From positions 1,206,252 through 1,270,251 of the forward strand of contig NZ_CP007287.1 of the NCBI RefSeq assembly GCF_000737865.1: a DNA stretch of 64,000 nucleotides, in the 5' to 3' direction. Each line of letters starts with the position of its first letter. Position 1 is the stretch's first letter. The stretch comes from Bifidobacterium coryneforme. GTDB taxonomy: Bacteria > Actinomycetota > Actinomycetes > Actinomycetales > Bifidobacteriaceae. Below are positions 1 through 9,625 of this stretch, in pieces. The notes beneath the pieces were generated by a model. The model was not told where the DNA came from and ran no database searches. It worked only from the letters and a program-made list of their open reading frames with translations. Made by a program: the position numbers and the translations under genes.

Positions 1-2035
1 CCCTGGGTCTTGGACCTGAGATCGCCGATGTACCCGAACATCTCCGACAGGGGCACCTTGGCATCGATGACCTTGACGCCGGTGGCGTCGGTCATGGACT
101 GGATGGAGCCACGGCGGGAGTTGATGTCGCCCATGACGTCGCCCATGTACTCCTCGGGGGTACGGACCTCGACAGCCATGATGGGTTCGAGGATCACGGG
201 CTTGGCCTTGGGAGCGGCCTCCTTGAAGCACATGGATCCGGCGATCTTGAAGGCCATCTCCGAGGAGTCGACCTCGTGGATCTGACCATCGGTCAGGGTC
301 GCCTTGACGCCCACAACCGGGAAGCCTGCCAGAACGCCCGACTCCATGGCCTCCTGCACGCCAGCATCAACCGAGGGGATGAACTCCTTGGTGATGTGGC
401 CGCCGGTGACCTTGTTGTCGAAGACGTAGGTTTCGCCCTCGGTGGTGTCCAGGGGCTCGAAGTTCATGAGCACCTTTGCGAACTGACCGGAACCACCGGT
501 CTGCTTCTTGTGGGTGTACTCCTGGTTCATGACGGGCTTGCGGATGGTCTCACGGTAGGCGACCTGGGGCTTGCCCACGTTGCACTCCACATGGAACTCA
601 CGACGCATGCGGTCAACCAGGATGTCGAGCTGGAGCTCGCCCATGCCGGAAATCAGGGTCTGGCCCGACTCCTCATCGGTCTTGACCTGGAAGGTGGGAT
701 CCTCCTCGGAGAGCTTCTGGAGGGCGACGCCCATCTTCTCCTGGTCGGCCTTGGTCTTGGGCTCCACGGCCACCTCGATCACGGGATCGGGGAAGGTCAT
801 GGACTCCAGCACCACCGGCTCCTTCTCGTCGCACAGGGTGTCACCGGTGGTGACGCTCTTGAGACCGACGAAGGCGTAGATGTTGCCGGCGATGGCCTCG
901 TCGACCGGATTCTCCTTGTTGGAGTGCATCTGGAAGAGCTTGCCGACGCGTTCCTTCTTGCCCTTGGTGGAATCCAGGATGGTGTCGCCCTGGGCGATCC
1001 TGCCGGAGTAGACCCGGACATAGATCAGCTTGCCGTAGAAGGGGTGGGTCGCAACCTTGAAGGCCAGAGCCGAGAAGGGCTCGTTCACGCTGGGCTTGCG
1101 GTCCATCTCAACAGACTCGTCGCCAACCTTGTAGCCCTTGATGGCGGGAATGTCCTCGGGGCTGGGCAGGAAGTCGACAACGGCATCCAGCATGGGCTGC
1201 ACACCCTTGTCCTTGAAGGCGGAGCCGCAGAAGACCGGGAAGGCGGTCTGGTCGATCGTCATCTTACGAACGGCCTTGCGAATCTCCTCCTCGGAGATCT
1301 CTTCGCCACCCAGGTACTTCTCCAGGAGCGCCTCGTCGGACTCGGCGACGGCCTCAATGAGCTCGGTCCGGTACTGCTCGGCCTTGTCCTTGAGATCGTC
1401 GGGGATGTCGATGGTGTCGTACTTGGCACCCAGATCGGCCTCGTCCTTCCAGTAGTAGGCGACCATGCGAATCAGGTCGACCACGCCATGGAAATCGTTC
1501 TCGGCACCGATCGGGAGCTGCATGACGAGGGGCTTGACACCCAGCTTGTCCTTGATGGTGTCGACCGAGTAGTAGAAGTCGGCACCCAGCTTGTCCATCT
1601 TGTTGATGAAGCAGATGCGGGGCACGCCGTACTTGTCGGCCTGACGCCAGACCGTCTCGGACTGGGGCTCGACGCCCTCCTTGCCATCGAAGACGGCGAC
1701 GGCACCATCGAGGACGCGCAGAGAGCGCTCCACCTCGGCCGTAAAGTCCACGTGGCCGGGGGTATCGATGATGTTGATCTGGAAAGTGTCCTTGGTGTCG
1801 TGCGACTGACGGTTCCAGAAGGCCGTGATGGCGGCGGAGGTGATCGTGATGCCACGTTCCTTCTCCTGGTCCATCCAGTCCATGGTGGAGGCACCGTCGT
1901 GGGTCTCACCGATCTTGTAGTTGACGCCGGTGTAGTAGAGGATACGCTCCGTCGTCGTTGTCTTGCCGGCATCGATGTGGGCCATGATGCCGATGTTGCG
2001 GACCTTGGTCAGGTCCGTGAGCACGTCTTGTGCCA
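1..2035 (-). CDS. fusA: Elongation factor G (3' end cut by window edge)
   Basis: Translational GTPase that drives ribosome translocation and, with RRF, ribosome recycling. Translation starts [20 protein letters not shown] and continues with the G1 P-loop [12 protein letters not shown]. Further on come the G3 motif DTPGHVDF and the G4 motif NKMDKLGAD, followed by the domain II-V regions expected of EF-G. About 678 codons are present, so only a short C-terminal part of a roughly 700-residue protein lies outside the window. It follows rpsL and rpsG in the classical str operon order, with a 27-bp gap after rpsG. The long plus-strand reading frame opposite it is a GC-skew shadow. Identity is certain. 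Confidence 0.98.
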
Positions 2036-2062
2036 TAATCCTGTGTTCTCGCTCTCTTCTGA

Positions 2063-2533
2063 TTACCAGCGATAGTGGGCGAAGGCCTTGTTGGCCTCGG
2101 CCATCTTGTGGGTATCCTCGCGACGCTTGACCGCTGCGCCCAGACCGTTGGAAGCATCGAGAATCTCGTTGGCAAGACGCTCGGACATGGTCTTCTCACG
2201 ACGGGCCCGGCTGTAATCGGTCAGCCAGCGCAGGGAGAGCGTGTTCGCACGGTTGGGCTTGACCTCAACGGGGACCTGGTAGGTGGCGCCACCGACACGA
2301 CGGCTGCGAACCTCCAGGCTGGGACGGATGTTGTCCAGGGCGCGCTTGAGCACCGCCACAGGCTCCTGGTCGGTCTTTTCCTTGACCTGCTCCAGGGCCG
2401 TGTAGACGATGTCCTCGGCGATGGACTTCTTGCCGTCAAGCAGAATCTTGTTGATCAGCTGGGCCACCACGGTCGAACCGTAGATGGGATCGGGCAGGAG
2501 CTGATGCTTTTTGGCTGGTCCTTTACGTGACAT
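2063..2533 (-). CDS. rpsG: 30S ribosomal protein S7
   Basis: Primary 16S rRNA-binding protein that nucleates the head of the 30S subunit. The 156 residues are the usual length for S7. The N-terminus (MSRKGPAKK...LPDPIYGS) and the loop [16 protein letters not shown] are diagnostic. It lies 3 bp downstream of rpsL and upstream of fusA on the minus strand, so the three are probably co-transcribed. Nothing unusual is visible. Confidence 0.98.
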   Translation of the reverse strand: MSRKGPAKKHQLLPDPIYGSTVVAQLINKILLDGKKSIAEDIVYTALEQVKEKTDQEPVAVLKRALDNIRPSLEVRSRRVGGATYQVPVEVKPNRANTLSLRWLTDYSRARREKTMSERLANEILDASNGLGAAVKRREDTHKMAEANKAFAHYRW

Positions 2534-2536
2534 GGT

Positions 2537-2908
<372 letters not shown>

Positions 2909-3251
2909 CTGATTCTCTCCGATTCAGTAGGTGTCACTCTTGTTCGTTCCTCTGTGAGGCCGCCACACTGCAGCCACAGTCACCCGAACAGACGGGAGAA
3001 ATCAGCCACTGTCCACCGGCCCGATGGCCCCTTGCCCTCCTGCAGGACATTACTGTCTGCAATCCACGGACTTGGGGATATCCCGGCCACACACCTGTGA
3101 CATAAGGCATGCTGCCGGCACACACAAGTTATCAGTATACCATCACGTGGGACAATCCCGCTCCCCTTGTCCCCGGCCGGTTTACGCGGCTGTCTCTTGA
3201 ATCGGCATGGTATCGGTCAAACATACAGGACGACCTGGGTAACCCTTTGTC
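2909..3251. other. Intergenic region upstream of the str operon
   Basis: No supported gene is seen in these roughly 340 bases. The small frames present have no ribosome-binding site and no recognisable product. The region must contain the str operon promoter and leader (see 3134-3142) and the 3' flank of the DUF488 gene. Confidence 0.5.
3134..3142 (-). promoter_or_regulatory. Candidate extended -10 promoter for the str operon
   Basis: On the minus strand the sequence reads TGGTATACT: a TATACT -10 hexamer preceded by a TGn extension, about 225 bp upstream of rpsL. No good -35 hexamer is visible at 17 bp spacing, so this is a weak, position-based assignment. Confidence 0.35.
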
Positions 3252-3605
3252 CTATAAAATCCCGGTGAGATAGTCACGCAGAACCAAAGCATGGTTGACC
3301 AGAGGGTCTTTGGCGGCATAAATCAGTGAAGTACGGTCATTCCCTCTGACAATGGCCAGAAGGTCGGCAACTGCCGGATTCCCATCCAACTCGGAACGGT
3401 ATCGGTCGGCGAACTCCCGGAATCGCTTCGGATCATGCTTCCACCATGTACGCAGGGCAGGGCTCGGTGCCACATCCTTGAGCCAGCCGTCCAGGGCCGC
3501 GGCTTCTTTGCTGACCCCTCGCGGCCAGAGACGGTCCACCAGGATCCTGACCCCATCCTCCTTGTCCGACTCTTCGTAGACCCGCTTGATTCTTACCTCG
3601 CCCAT
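3252..3605 (-). CDS. DUF488 family protein
   Basis: A 117-residue protein of the short DUF488 (YeaO-like) family, function unknown. The start MGEVRIKRVYEESDKEDG and the signature RILVDRLWPRGVSKE are typical, as is the WLKDVAPSPALRTWWKHDP stretch. A longer upstream extension is open, but the ATG at 3605 is preceded by GGGAGGTG at good spacing and matches the family start. It stands alone, divergent from the YwiC-like gene. Confidence 0.85.
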   Translation of the reverse strand: MGEVRIKRVYEESDKEDGVRILVDRLWPRGVSKEAAALDGWLKDVAPSPALRTWWKHDPKRFREFADRYRSELDGNPAVADLLAIVRGNDRTSLIYAAKDPLVNHALVLRDYLTGIL

Positions 3606-3718
3606 TGCTGTGCACCTCCCGAATCGACTGGTTGATGACGATTCCAGACTAGGTGGCAGTCGGTTCGTAAGGAAGCGTTTAGCGAGGCTTTTCCTTGTTC
3701 GGAATCCCGCGAAGGCAT

Positions 3719-4729
3719 ATGGTGGAGACCATGAACCAGGGACCGGAAAAAGACACTGCAAGCGACAACAGTAGTCATGCGAGTGCCGTTGGAGGGACTA
3801 CGATTGCCAAGCCCCCACAGTCCGACCGGAAACCAAGCGGCACCCGTTCGAATACGCTCCGCCGGTGGATTCCGAACCAGCCTGGTGCCTGGGCCATGGC
3901 TCTTATGCCGCCACTGGCAGGAACACTCATGGGAGGCGTCTCCTGGCGTAACCTCCTCCTGCTTCTTGCATGGGTCCTCTGCTATTGCACGGAATTCACC
4001 ACCGCACGGTGGCTGACCTCCCGTATGTCCAAGCGCTTCCTGCCTCCCGTTGCCGCCTATGCAGCCGTGACCGCCGTTTTCGGCCTTGCCCTGCTGGTTA
4101 CCACACCCGGTCTTTTGCGATGGGTTCCTTTATATATGGTCCTGGCGGCCCTGACCTTCCTGGCCGCCTGGAGACGTGTGGAGCGGTCATGGTGGAACAA
4201 CCTGGTATCCATCATCGCCGCCTGCACACTATGCCTGATTGCCTACTCGCTCGGGTCCGGCCCCCAGTCACAGGCGACCCACTCCCCTGACGTATACTTC
4301 GGCTGCCCACCGAATCCAGCCGTCAACTGCTTCAGCGAAGGACTCTTCCCAGCACAGGCATTTCCCCCGGTTGGTCTGGTGGCTACGCTTATCTTCGCCT
4401 ATACCGAGTTCGGATCGGTGCTTTATGTGAAGTCCCTGGTTCGCGAGCGCAAGCACCTATGGTGCACGGTGGCCTCCGTGGTATGGAATCTGATGCTGAC
4501 AATCGGTGCCGCGCTAGTCCTGCCGGAAGTCGGATTCTGGCCCCTATTCGCGGCGCTCATCCTGGTGATTCGCGCCGCGGCACTGCCTGCAATCGCCAGG
4601 AGGCACCGTATCCCCATCAAGCAGGTAGGCATGGTCGAGAGCATCGCCAGTCTCGTGGTCTTCCTGGTGACCATCGGAACTGCCGGGCCAATCACATCCA
4701 CCCTTCAAGGAGTGGGGCTGTTCCTTTAA
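3719..4729 (+). CDS. YwiC-like family membrane protein
   Basis: Integral membrane protein of about 336 residues. The hydrophilic N-terminus is followed by RRWIPNQPGAWAMALMPPL, which matches the N-terminal signature of the YwiC-like family. About nine to ten hydrophobic segments follow to the C-terminus. The molecular function of this family is not established. The start could be the ATG at 3719 (GAAGG just upstream) or at 3731 (GGTGGAG just upstream); both ribosome-binding sites are very close to their codon. Confidence 0.8.
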   Translation: MVETMNQGPEKDTASDNSSHASAVGGTTIAKPPQSDRKPSGTRSNTLRRWIPNQPGAWAMALMPPLAGTLMGGVSWRNLLLLLAWVLCYCTEFTTARWLTSRMSKRFLPPVAAYAAVTAVFGLALLVTTPGLLRWVPLYMVLAALTFLAAWRRVERSWWNNLVSIIAACTLCLIAYSLGSGPQSQATHSPDVYFGCPPNPAVNCFSEGLFPAQAFPPVGLVATLIFAYTEFGSVLYVKSLVRERKHLWCTVASVVWNLMLTIGAALVLPEVGFWPLFAALILVIRAAALPAIARRHRIPIKQVGMVESIASLVVFLVTIGTAGPITSTLQGVGLFL

Positions 4730-4892
4730 TACCAGGGTGGCATCCCATCCCACCGTGGTGCCACTTTTCCTTGACGCGCCCCCCTACCCCGGCGAAATAC
4801 TCATGCGAGGGTAGAACTGTTGTATGGCTCCTTCACGGCAAACACACCGCAAACAGGGTTCATCATCGACCGCCCATCATGAGGCGGCATCA

Positions 4893-5405
4893 ATGCAACA
4901 TGTGACCCATGGTTTCGGCCCGGTGTGGGATTCACGATCTCAGGTGCTGATTCTCGGTTCCATGCCCAGCCTCATGTCCCGCAAGGCCGGCTTTTACTAC
5001 ATGTTCCCACGCAACCGTTTCTGGCCGGTACTGGCCGCCCTCTTCGACAGCCCTGTACCTGAACCGGACCCCGACGTACGCCGGCGGTTTGCGCTCGAGC
5101 ATCATATAGCCCTCTGGGACGTCATCCAGGAATGTGACATCCATGGAGCCAGCGACGCCAGCATCACCAACGTGGTCCCCACCGATATCAGCAGCATCCT
5201 GACTGCGGCCCCCATCCGTACTGTATTCACCACAGGACGGAAGGCGGGGCAGCTCTACACCCGCCACTGCAAGCCGGCTCTCGATGCCATCGGGCCCGAT
5301 ATACCCATGGTGAATCTTCCCTCGACCAGCCCAGCCAACGCGGCCAAAAGCCTGGACGACCTCATTGCGGATTACGTCCCGATAAAAGCTGCCTTAGAGG
5401 CTTGA
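4893..5405 (+). CDS. Uracil/hypoxanthine-DNA glycosylase (UDG superfamily, family 6-like)
   Basis: Base-excision repair enzyme, probably removing deaminated bases from DNA. From MQHVTHGFGPVWD the protein shows the motif LILGSMPSLMSRKAGFYY, then PRNRFWPVLAALF, IALWDVIQECDIHGASDASI and a late LPSTSPANA. These match the hypoxanthine-DNA glycosylase family within the UDG fold. The ATG at 4893 has GAGG 8 nt upstream; an upstream in-frame ATG (4824) would add 23 poorly conserved residues. It comes 163 bp after the YwiC-like gene and may be transcribed with it. Confidence 0.82.
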   Translation: MQHVTHGFGPVWDSRSQVLILGSMPSLMSRKAGFYYMFPRNRFWPVLAALFDSPVPEPDPDVRRRFALEHHIALWDVIQECDIHGASDASITNVVPTDISSILTAAPIRTVFTTGRKAGQLYTRHCKPALDAIGPDIPMVNLPSTSPANAAKSLDDLIADYVPIKAALEA

Positions 5406-5563
5406 GATTGATCCGAATCACTATGATTACGGCGGCAATTCATAGCGTCGACCGTTTCCCCCTCTGGATGCCTGGACTTAGATCGGAATCCCGGCGTGCC
5501 AAATCCGGATATCGTGTATAGTTATCGTTTGTTGTACGGACTCGTGTGACGTGTTCGTTCCAT

Positions 5564-5640
5564 GGTGGCTATAGCTCAGTCGGTAGAGCACCTGATTGTG
5601 GTTCAGGAGGTCGCGCGTTCGAGCCGCGTTAGCCACCCCA
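5564..5640 (+). tRNA. tRNA-His (GTG anticodon)
   Basis: Cloverleaf with acceptor stem GTGGCTA/TAGCCAC. The anticodon stem-loop is CCTGA-TTGTGGT-TCAGG, with anticodon GTG at 5598-5600. The T-loop is GTTCGAGC. The extra G at 5564 pairs with discriminator C5637, the identity element of tRNA-His, and CCA is encoded (5638-5640). The 3' half (5595-5640) is repeated in diverged form at 34007-34052, so this gene is the likely attachment site of the adjacent prophage. Confidence 0.96.
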
Positions 5641-5644
5641 CCTC

Positions 5645-5677
5645 AAACCCCTACTCCCAACAGGGAAGCAGGGGTTT
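5645..5677 (+). terminator. Rho-independent terminator after tRNA-His
   Basis: Inverted repeat AAACCCCTACTCCC / GGGAAGCAGGGGTTTT with a short AACA loop, immediately downstream of the tRNA and ending in TTTT. Confidence 0.7.
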
Positions 5678-6129
5678 TACCATATGTAGCGGGGCACCAT
5701 CCATACCGTTCTTGTGTGCCAATCGTGCGCCATAGGCGGCAGGAAAACTAGCGACCAATTTTGTACTTGCACTCCAAAGCACTTGCTTCGCTCTCCTGGC
5801 CCGTACCTGATGGAGGCGATATCCGCCTTCACCTGCCGGTGCAGCTCGGCCAGGCTTTCGCAATCCAATCCGGTCAGGCCCGGCTGGTGTTCCTGGTCGG
5901 TGATCCGATCGAGGCACCTATGCAGGAGGACCGTGAGGTTTTCTCACCTGCCGGGAGGGGCGGGGATGTAATCGGGGCGGCTGCCGGGTATCTGCGAAAC
6001 GTCATCAGGGGAGTACACCATATCTGGGGTGATACGGCGCCAGCCCTCTGAGCCTCCGTCAACGACGCAAAAGACATCCCAGGCCCCCGCGATAGCCTTG
6101 AGTTCCCGAGCAGAGGGTATGCTCTCCAT
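5677..6129 (-). pseudogene. Disrupted ORF of unknown function at the left prophage junction
   Basis: One minus-strand frame is open from an ATG at 6129 to 5677 except for a single in-frame TGA at 5944-5946. The first part reads MESIPSARELKAIAGAWDVF and ITPDMVYSPDDVSQIPG; after the stop the frame continues through a segment with GLDCESLAELHRQVK and ends at 5677. The composition looks protein-like, but no family is recognised. It may be a broken cargo gene or a remnant displaced by integration. It runs into the tRNA-His terminator. Confidence 0.4.
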
Positions 6130-6183
6130 GCAGGACGCACGGTTGAAACGGCAACGACGCCATTGAAGATGAAGGAGTCAGTA

Positions 6184-7413
6184 GTGGGCAAGCAAGATCA
6201 GTTACTGGTTCTCGGCAACGGGTTCGACCTTCAATGCGGCCTGAAGTCAGCTTTCGCCGATTTCATGAAACCGAGGGAAACCCTGATGCTGGAAGCAGAT
6301 AGGGAGTGGCAGTCGAAACGCGGGCAGCCGTACCAGGGACCGGAAGGACCAAACGGCAAGCTGCCGGATGGTAATCACCACGCGTACCTGTTCTGGAACA
6401 AGGGTCTGACCGCGTGGGATTACATCCTAAGCGAAGATGAGCAGGAGCGAACATGGTACGACGTCGAGGAGTGCCTTAGAGCGTGGGTGGACTACGGAGC
6501 AACGACCGAGGATTCCCCCTGCGCAAATCACATGCAGCAGATACGTCCCATAGGAAAATCGAATTTGCCAGGCCGTAAACGAACTCAAGCTGAGAGAGCA
6601 GTGTACTTCTTTGCACGAGCGGTGTACCAGCTCAAACCTTCGAAATGGAATCCAGCCTCGGTTCTGTCCATCCTTCGGGAGGAGTTGCATCGTTTTGAGC
6701 GGGCGTTTGCCATATATCTCGTGGAACAAAAGAGAGAATGTGCCGATTACCATGATGTGGCTGAAAGGCTACTACTGGCCCTAGCAATCGACCAGCTGCA
6801 GACCAGTGTGCAAGCATCTACAACGGACTATACAATCAGTGCACTCCTCGAATCAACTAGCGTGCTCAACTTTAACTACACATGTCCAGTACTACCATCC
6901 GGATATGGCGAACCTTCCATGCTGAACGTCCATGGGCTGGCAAAAACAGGTAACATCATCTTCGGCATGGACGGTAAGGACCTGGACCCGACCCAACCCT
7001 ACTACGCCAGCACGGTCAAATTCACCAAGACCTACCGTCTTATGGGGCTGAGTAGCAAATCGCACCAATTACTGGTCCGCCCCTACGTCGCCGGGTCCCC
7101 AGACAGCGCAACAAGGATGGTCAAGTTCTTCGGGCATTCGCTGGGCGATGCCGACTATTCGTATTTCCAGGCCATCTTCGATGCGGTAAACCTCTACGAG
7201 AGCGATACACACCTAATCTTCTACTACAACCAGGACCGCAGGAATGAAATGGTCCAAGCAGGTTCCGTGCAGGAGGAGATGTTCGAGAAGGTCAATCGTC
7301 TCATCACCACCTACGGTGCCACCCTCGACAATAAAGACCACGGCAGGAACCTGCTGCACAAACTGCTCTTGGAAGGCCGGCTGACCATCAAACAGGCCCC
7401 CATTGAACGCTGA
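6184..7413 (+). CDS. AbiH family abortive-infection protein
   Basis: Probable anti-phage protein of the AbiH family, first known from lactococcal abortive infection; its biochemical activity is unknown. About 409 residues. The family hallmark is LLVLGNGFDLQCGL (residues ~7-20), then VLNFNYT (~227-233), LNVHG (~247) and FFGHSLGDADY (~315-325). The GTG at 6184 is preceded by AAGGAG with a 6-nt gap and is preferred over ATGs at 6163 and 6169. It is the only plus-strand gene at the left end of the prophage and faces the lysis genes across a strong hairpin, the usual place for lysogenic-conversion cargo. Confidence 0.85.
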   Translation: MGKQDQLLVLGNGFDLQCGLKSAFADFMKPRETLMLEADREWQSKRGQPYQGPEGPNGKLPDGNHHAYLFWNKGLTAWDYILSEDEQERTWYDVEECLRAWVDYGATTEDSPCANHMQQIRPIGKSNLPGRKRTQAERAVYFFARAVYQLKPSKWNPASVLSILREELHRFERAFAIYLVEQKRECADYHDVAERLLLALAIDQLQTSVQASTTDYTISALLESTSVLNFNYTCPVLPSGYGEPSMLNVHGLAKTGNIIFGMDGKDLDPTQPYYASTVKFTKTYRLMGLSSKSHQLLVRPYVAGSPDSATRMVKFFGHSLGDADYSYFQAIFDAVNLYESDTHLIFYYNQDRRNEMVQAGSVQEEMFEKVNRLITTYGATLDNKDHGRNLLHKLLLEGRLTIKQAPIER

Positions 7414-7447
7414 TTACCCTCTTTCAGCGCTTCCTAAACGCAGAAAA

Positions 7448-7479
7448 CACCCTCGCTCCGGTCTCCCGGAGCGAGGGTG
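7448..7479 (-). terminator. Terminator of the prophage late operon
   Basis: A perfect 14-bp stem (CACCCTCGCTCCGG / CCGGAGCGAGGGTG) with a 4-nt loop. On the minus strand the stem is followed by TTTT, so it terminates the leftward late operon 53 bp after the last endolysin gene. It lies between convergent genes and may also stop transcription from AbiH. Confidence 0.8.
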
Positions 7480-7531
7480 CACGTACAGCTACCCGACCCC
7501 CATCGTGTAACAGAACGCCGGGAGAGTCAGG

Positions 7532-8203
7532 CTACTTGAGTTTGGAATTGACGCTGTTTCGAATCTCCCGCAGCGCATACAGCGGGGTCTCCTCAAGGAC
7601 ACCGTTGCCGGGCCCGAACCAGATCTTATCGCTGATGTTCTGGGCATTGCCCAAGGCATCCAGTTTGTGCTTGATGTCCTGCAGAGCGTACTCCACGGTC
7701 GTGTTCATGCCGTCCCAGTTGATCGGATCAGTCTTCACTGGCATATCAATTTCTCCTTGTAAATCGTTGTTCCCCGTCCACCGCAGGTAGCAGTTCCACG
7801 GGAAGTTATAGTAATTGTTCACATTGGTTTCACCACCGGTCTGGTCGCCGGGGGCACCGGCGATACCGCCGGTCTCGCTGACGGAAGCCTGGGCGATTAG
7901 GCCCCCGCCGATGTACACGGCCACATGGTTGGCATCGTTGAGCAGGATGTCACCCGGATAGGGATTCCCGTCGTTTGACACCCTCGCCCAGCCGCGAGCG
8001 GTGAGGTTCGCACTCAAATTCCTGGTCGTATTGGCTGAACCGGTGTCGAAACCGGCCTCACGCAGACAGTGAATGACCAGGCTAGAGCAGTCACAGTTAC
8101 CGGCGGCGGGATCGAAATGCCACCGGTCGGACTGCGAATAGCCCATGTTGGCCTGCACGCACCAATATCTCATGCGCTCAATGAACTTTGAGACACTCGC
8201 CAC
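7532..8203 (-). CDS. Endolysin, phage peptidoglycan amidohydrolase (Amidase_5/NlpC-P60-like)
   Basis: Cell-wall hydrolase expected to cut peptidoglycan at the end of a lytic cycle. The N-terminal catalytic domain has NCDCSSLVIHCLREAGFDT, whose DCSS cysteine is the likely nucleophile, and NHVAVYIGGGLIAQA with the likely catalytic His. This resembles the phage amidohydrolase family PF05382. The C-terminal part (~155-223) is probably a wall-targeting or linker region. GTG at 8203 is chosen because GGAGGTGA lies 5 nt upstream; the ATG at 8218 overlaps that ribosome-binding site. Last gene of the late operon, separated by the holin from a second endolysin. Confidence 0.82.
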   Translation of the reverse strand: MASVSKFIERMRYWCVQANMGYSQSDRWHFDPAAGNCDCSSLVIHCLREAGFDTGSANTTRNLSANLTARGWARVSNDGNPYPGDILLNDANHVAVYIGGGLIAQASVSETGGIAGAPGDQTGGETNVNNYYNFPWNCYLRWTGNNDLQGEIDMPVKTDPINWDGMNTTVEYALQDIKHKLDALGNAQNISDKIWFGPGNGVLEETPLYALREIRNSVNSKLK

Positions 8204-8279
8204 CAGGATCACCTCCATTCATTGATTTCATTTATCCTCCTATTGTTTCCGCCCCCGGCCGGACGACCGAGGGCACAAT

Positions 8280-8564
8280 CTATCTGCCGGCCATCTGCCG
8301 GACACTGGCACCGGAATCCACCTCGGGTAGGCCGGCGATGCTGGTCAAAAGACTCATCATCGCGGACAGGGCAGCGGTGCCGGCCACCAGGGACCAGTCC
8401 ACCGTGCCGATGGTCGCGGCGCTGGCGGGTACAGCCGCCAAGGCCGCCTGGGCTGCGGTCTTGACCGCGCGTACGGCGGCGGCCTTGGCCCAGTTGGCGA
8501 GGCCTGACTGCGACCGGGGCGGGCAAGGAGTGGCGTGCCGGGGCATGGTCTCAGGGTCGGTCAT
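8280..8564 (-). CDS. Holin, phage r1t type
   Basis: A 94-residue membrane protein that should form the lysis pore. After a short polar N-terminus it has an amphipathic segment LANWAKAAAVRAVKTAAQAA, a first hydrophobic stretch and a second one (SLVAGTAALSAMMSLLTSIA). It ends GLPEVD, the pattern of r1t-family holins. It sits between two endolysin genes, 16 bp downstream of the amidase. Confidence 0.85.
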   Translation of the reverse strand: MTDPETMPRHATPCPPRSQSGLANWAKAAAVRAVKTAAQAALAAVPASAATIGTVDWSLVAGTAALSAMMSLLTSIAGLPEVDSGASVRQMAGR

Positions 8565-8580
8565 GAGTATCTCCTCTCAG

Positions 8581-9555
8581 TCAGAAGGGGTTGCCGTCAC
8601 TGATGGCGATCTGGAGGCGGTCCAGAGGTTCGCCGAACATGCCCGCGAAGGCATCCCCGCCATAGCTGGTGCCGTCGTCGCACACAGTGGGCAGCCATCC
8701 CTGACGGGCGGCGGTCTGACTGCGGTACCAGGCCTGGGCGAGGGTGCGCCCTGCCGGTGTCGTGTAGTGCAGCTGCACTGCGTCAATCACCTGTCCCGAC
8801 ACCCCCGCGCACCCGTTCACGGTGTCGTTGATGTCGGAGCGGTCCACCCAGTCGAGCCAGTCGCCGCCCAGCATGTGGACCCGGTAGCGCAGGTTGCCCT
8901 CATCCACGCGCACGGTCAGCAGGTCGTGGGCAGAGCAGGGCAGGCCAGCGAACCCCTCGTCGCCCGGCCCGTAGTCGGTCACCTCGTCGAGCCAGTCGCC
9001 GCCCTGCCGGCGCAGCCGGTAATGGACATGGGCGGCGAGGCCGGGCCGGACCTTGGCAGTACCCGCAGGGGCGGTGGCTGGCGGCGCATGTCCGGTGTCG
9101 GGCAGGCCCCGGGCAATCCGGTCGATTCTGGACAGGTCATAGGTGCCGGGGCACCGGGTATTGAACCAGCGACTGTGCGGGTACAGGGGCAGGTCCCCGT
9201 ACACGGCGCGCAGGTCCCGCACCAGTTCGGCGACCGTCCGGTAATCCCCGTCGCTCTGGCGGGGGTTGCACTCTATCGAGATGCTCGTGTCGTTGCCGCC
9301 CGACCCGACGCCCACGCCGTCCCCGCACGCCCAGGCGCGGTCACCCGGGGCAACGAGACAGGCCACACGCCCGTCCTCGACCACATAGTGGGCGGACGTG
9401 CCGCGCGCACCGGACGTGAACGTACGGATGACGCCATCGAAAGTGGGGCCGTCGCTCGGGTCGCCCCACCAGTGGATCGTGATGGATGTGATGCCATACG
9501 GCCTGCCGGGCGTGAAACAGGCGGCATTGTACTGGGTAATGTCCTGGTAGGACAT
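8581..9555 (-). CDS. Endolysin, N-acetylmuramoyl-L-alanine amidase with wall-binding repeats
   Basis: Zn-dependent amidase of the PGRP/Amidase_2 fold that cleaves between MurNAc and L-Ala. Residues ~1-170: SITIHWWGDPSDG (first Zn His), SAHYVVEDGRVACLV, SISIECNPRQ, and PHSRWFNTRCPG (second His and the Cys ligand). After a Pro/Ala linker come three related units with GGDWLDEV, GGDWLDWV and a final GEPLDRLQIAI, like the W-repeats used for cell-wall binding. ATG at 9555 follows GGAGG with 6 nt spacing; the open frame upstream is non-family. Confidence 0.88.
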   Translation of the reverse strand: MSYQDITQYNAACFTPGRPYGITSITIHWWGDPSDGPTFDGVIRTFTSGARGTSAHYVVEDGRVACLVAPGDRAWACGDGVGVGSGGNDTSISIECNPRQSDGDYRTVAELVRDLRAVYGDLPLYPHSRWFNTRCPGTYDLSRIDRIARGLPDTGHAPPATAPAGTAKVRPGLAAHVHYRLRRQGGDWLDEVTDYGPGDEGFAGLPCSAHDLLTVRVDEGNLRYRVHMLGGDWLDWVDRSDINDTVNGCAGVSGQVIDAVQLHYTTPAGRTLAQAWYRSQTAARQGWLPTVCDDGTSYGGDAFAGMFGEPLDRLQIAISDGNPF

Positions 9556-9625
9556 GGATACCTCCTCGCAGGAAAACGCCACCCAGGCGGGCGGCACGAA
9601 CAAAAACGGAACCGCGTGAACGCGG

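Noticed and set aside
276-2075. 599-residue plus-strand ORF
   Set aside because: It is antisense to fusA; the minus-strand EF-G is certain and the plus-strand frame is a GC codon-bias shadow.
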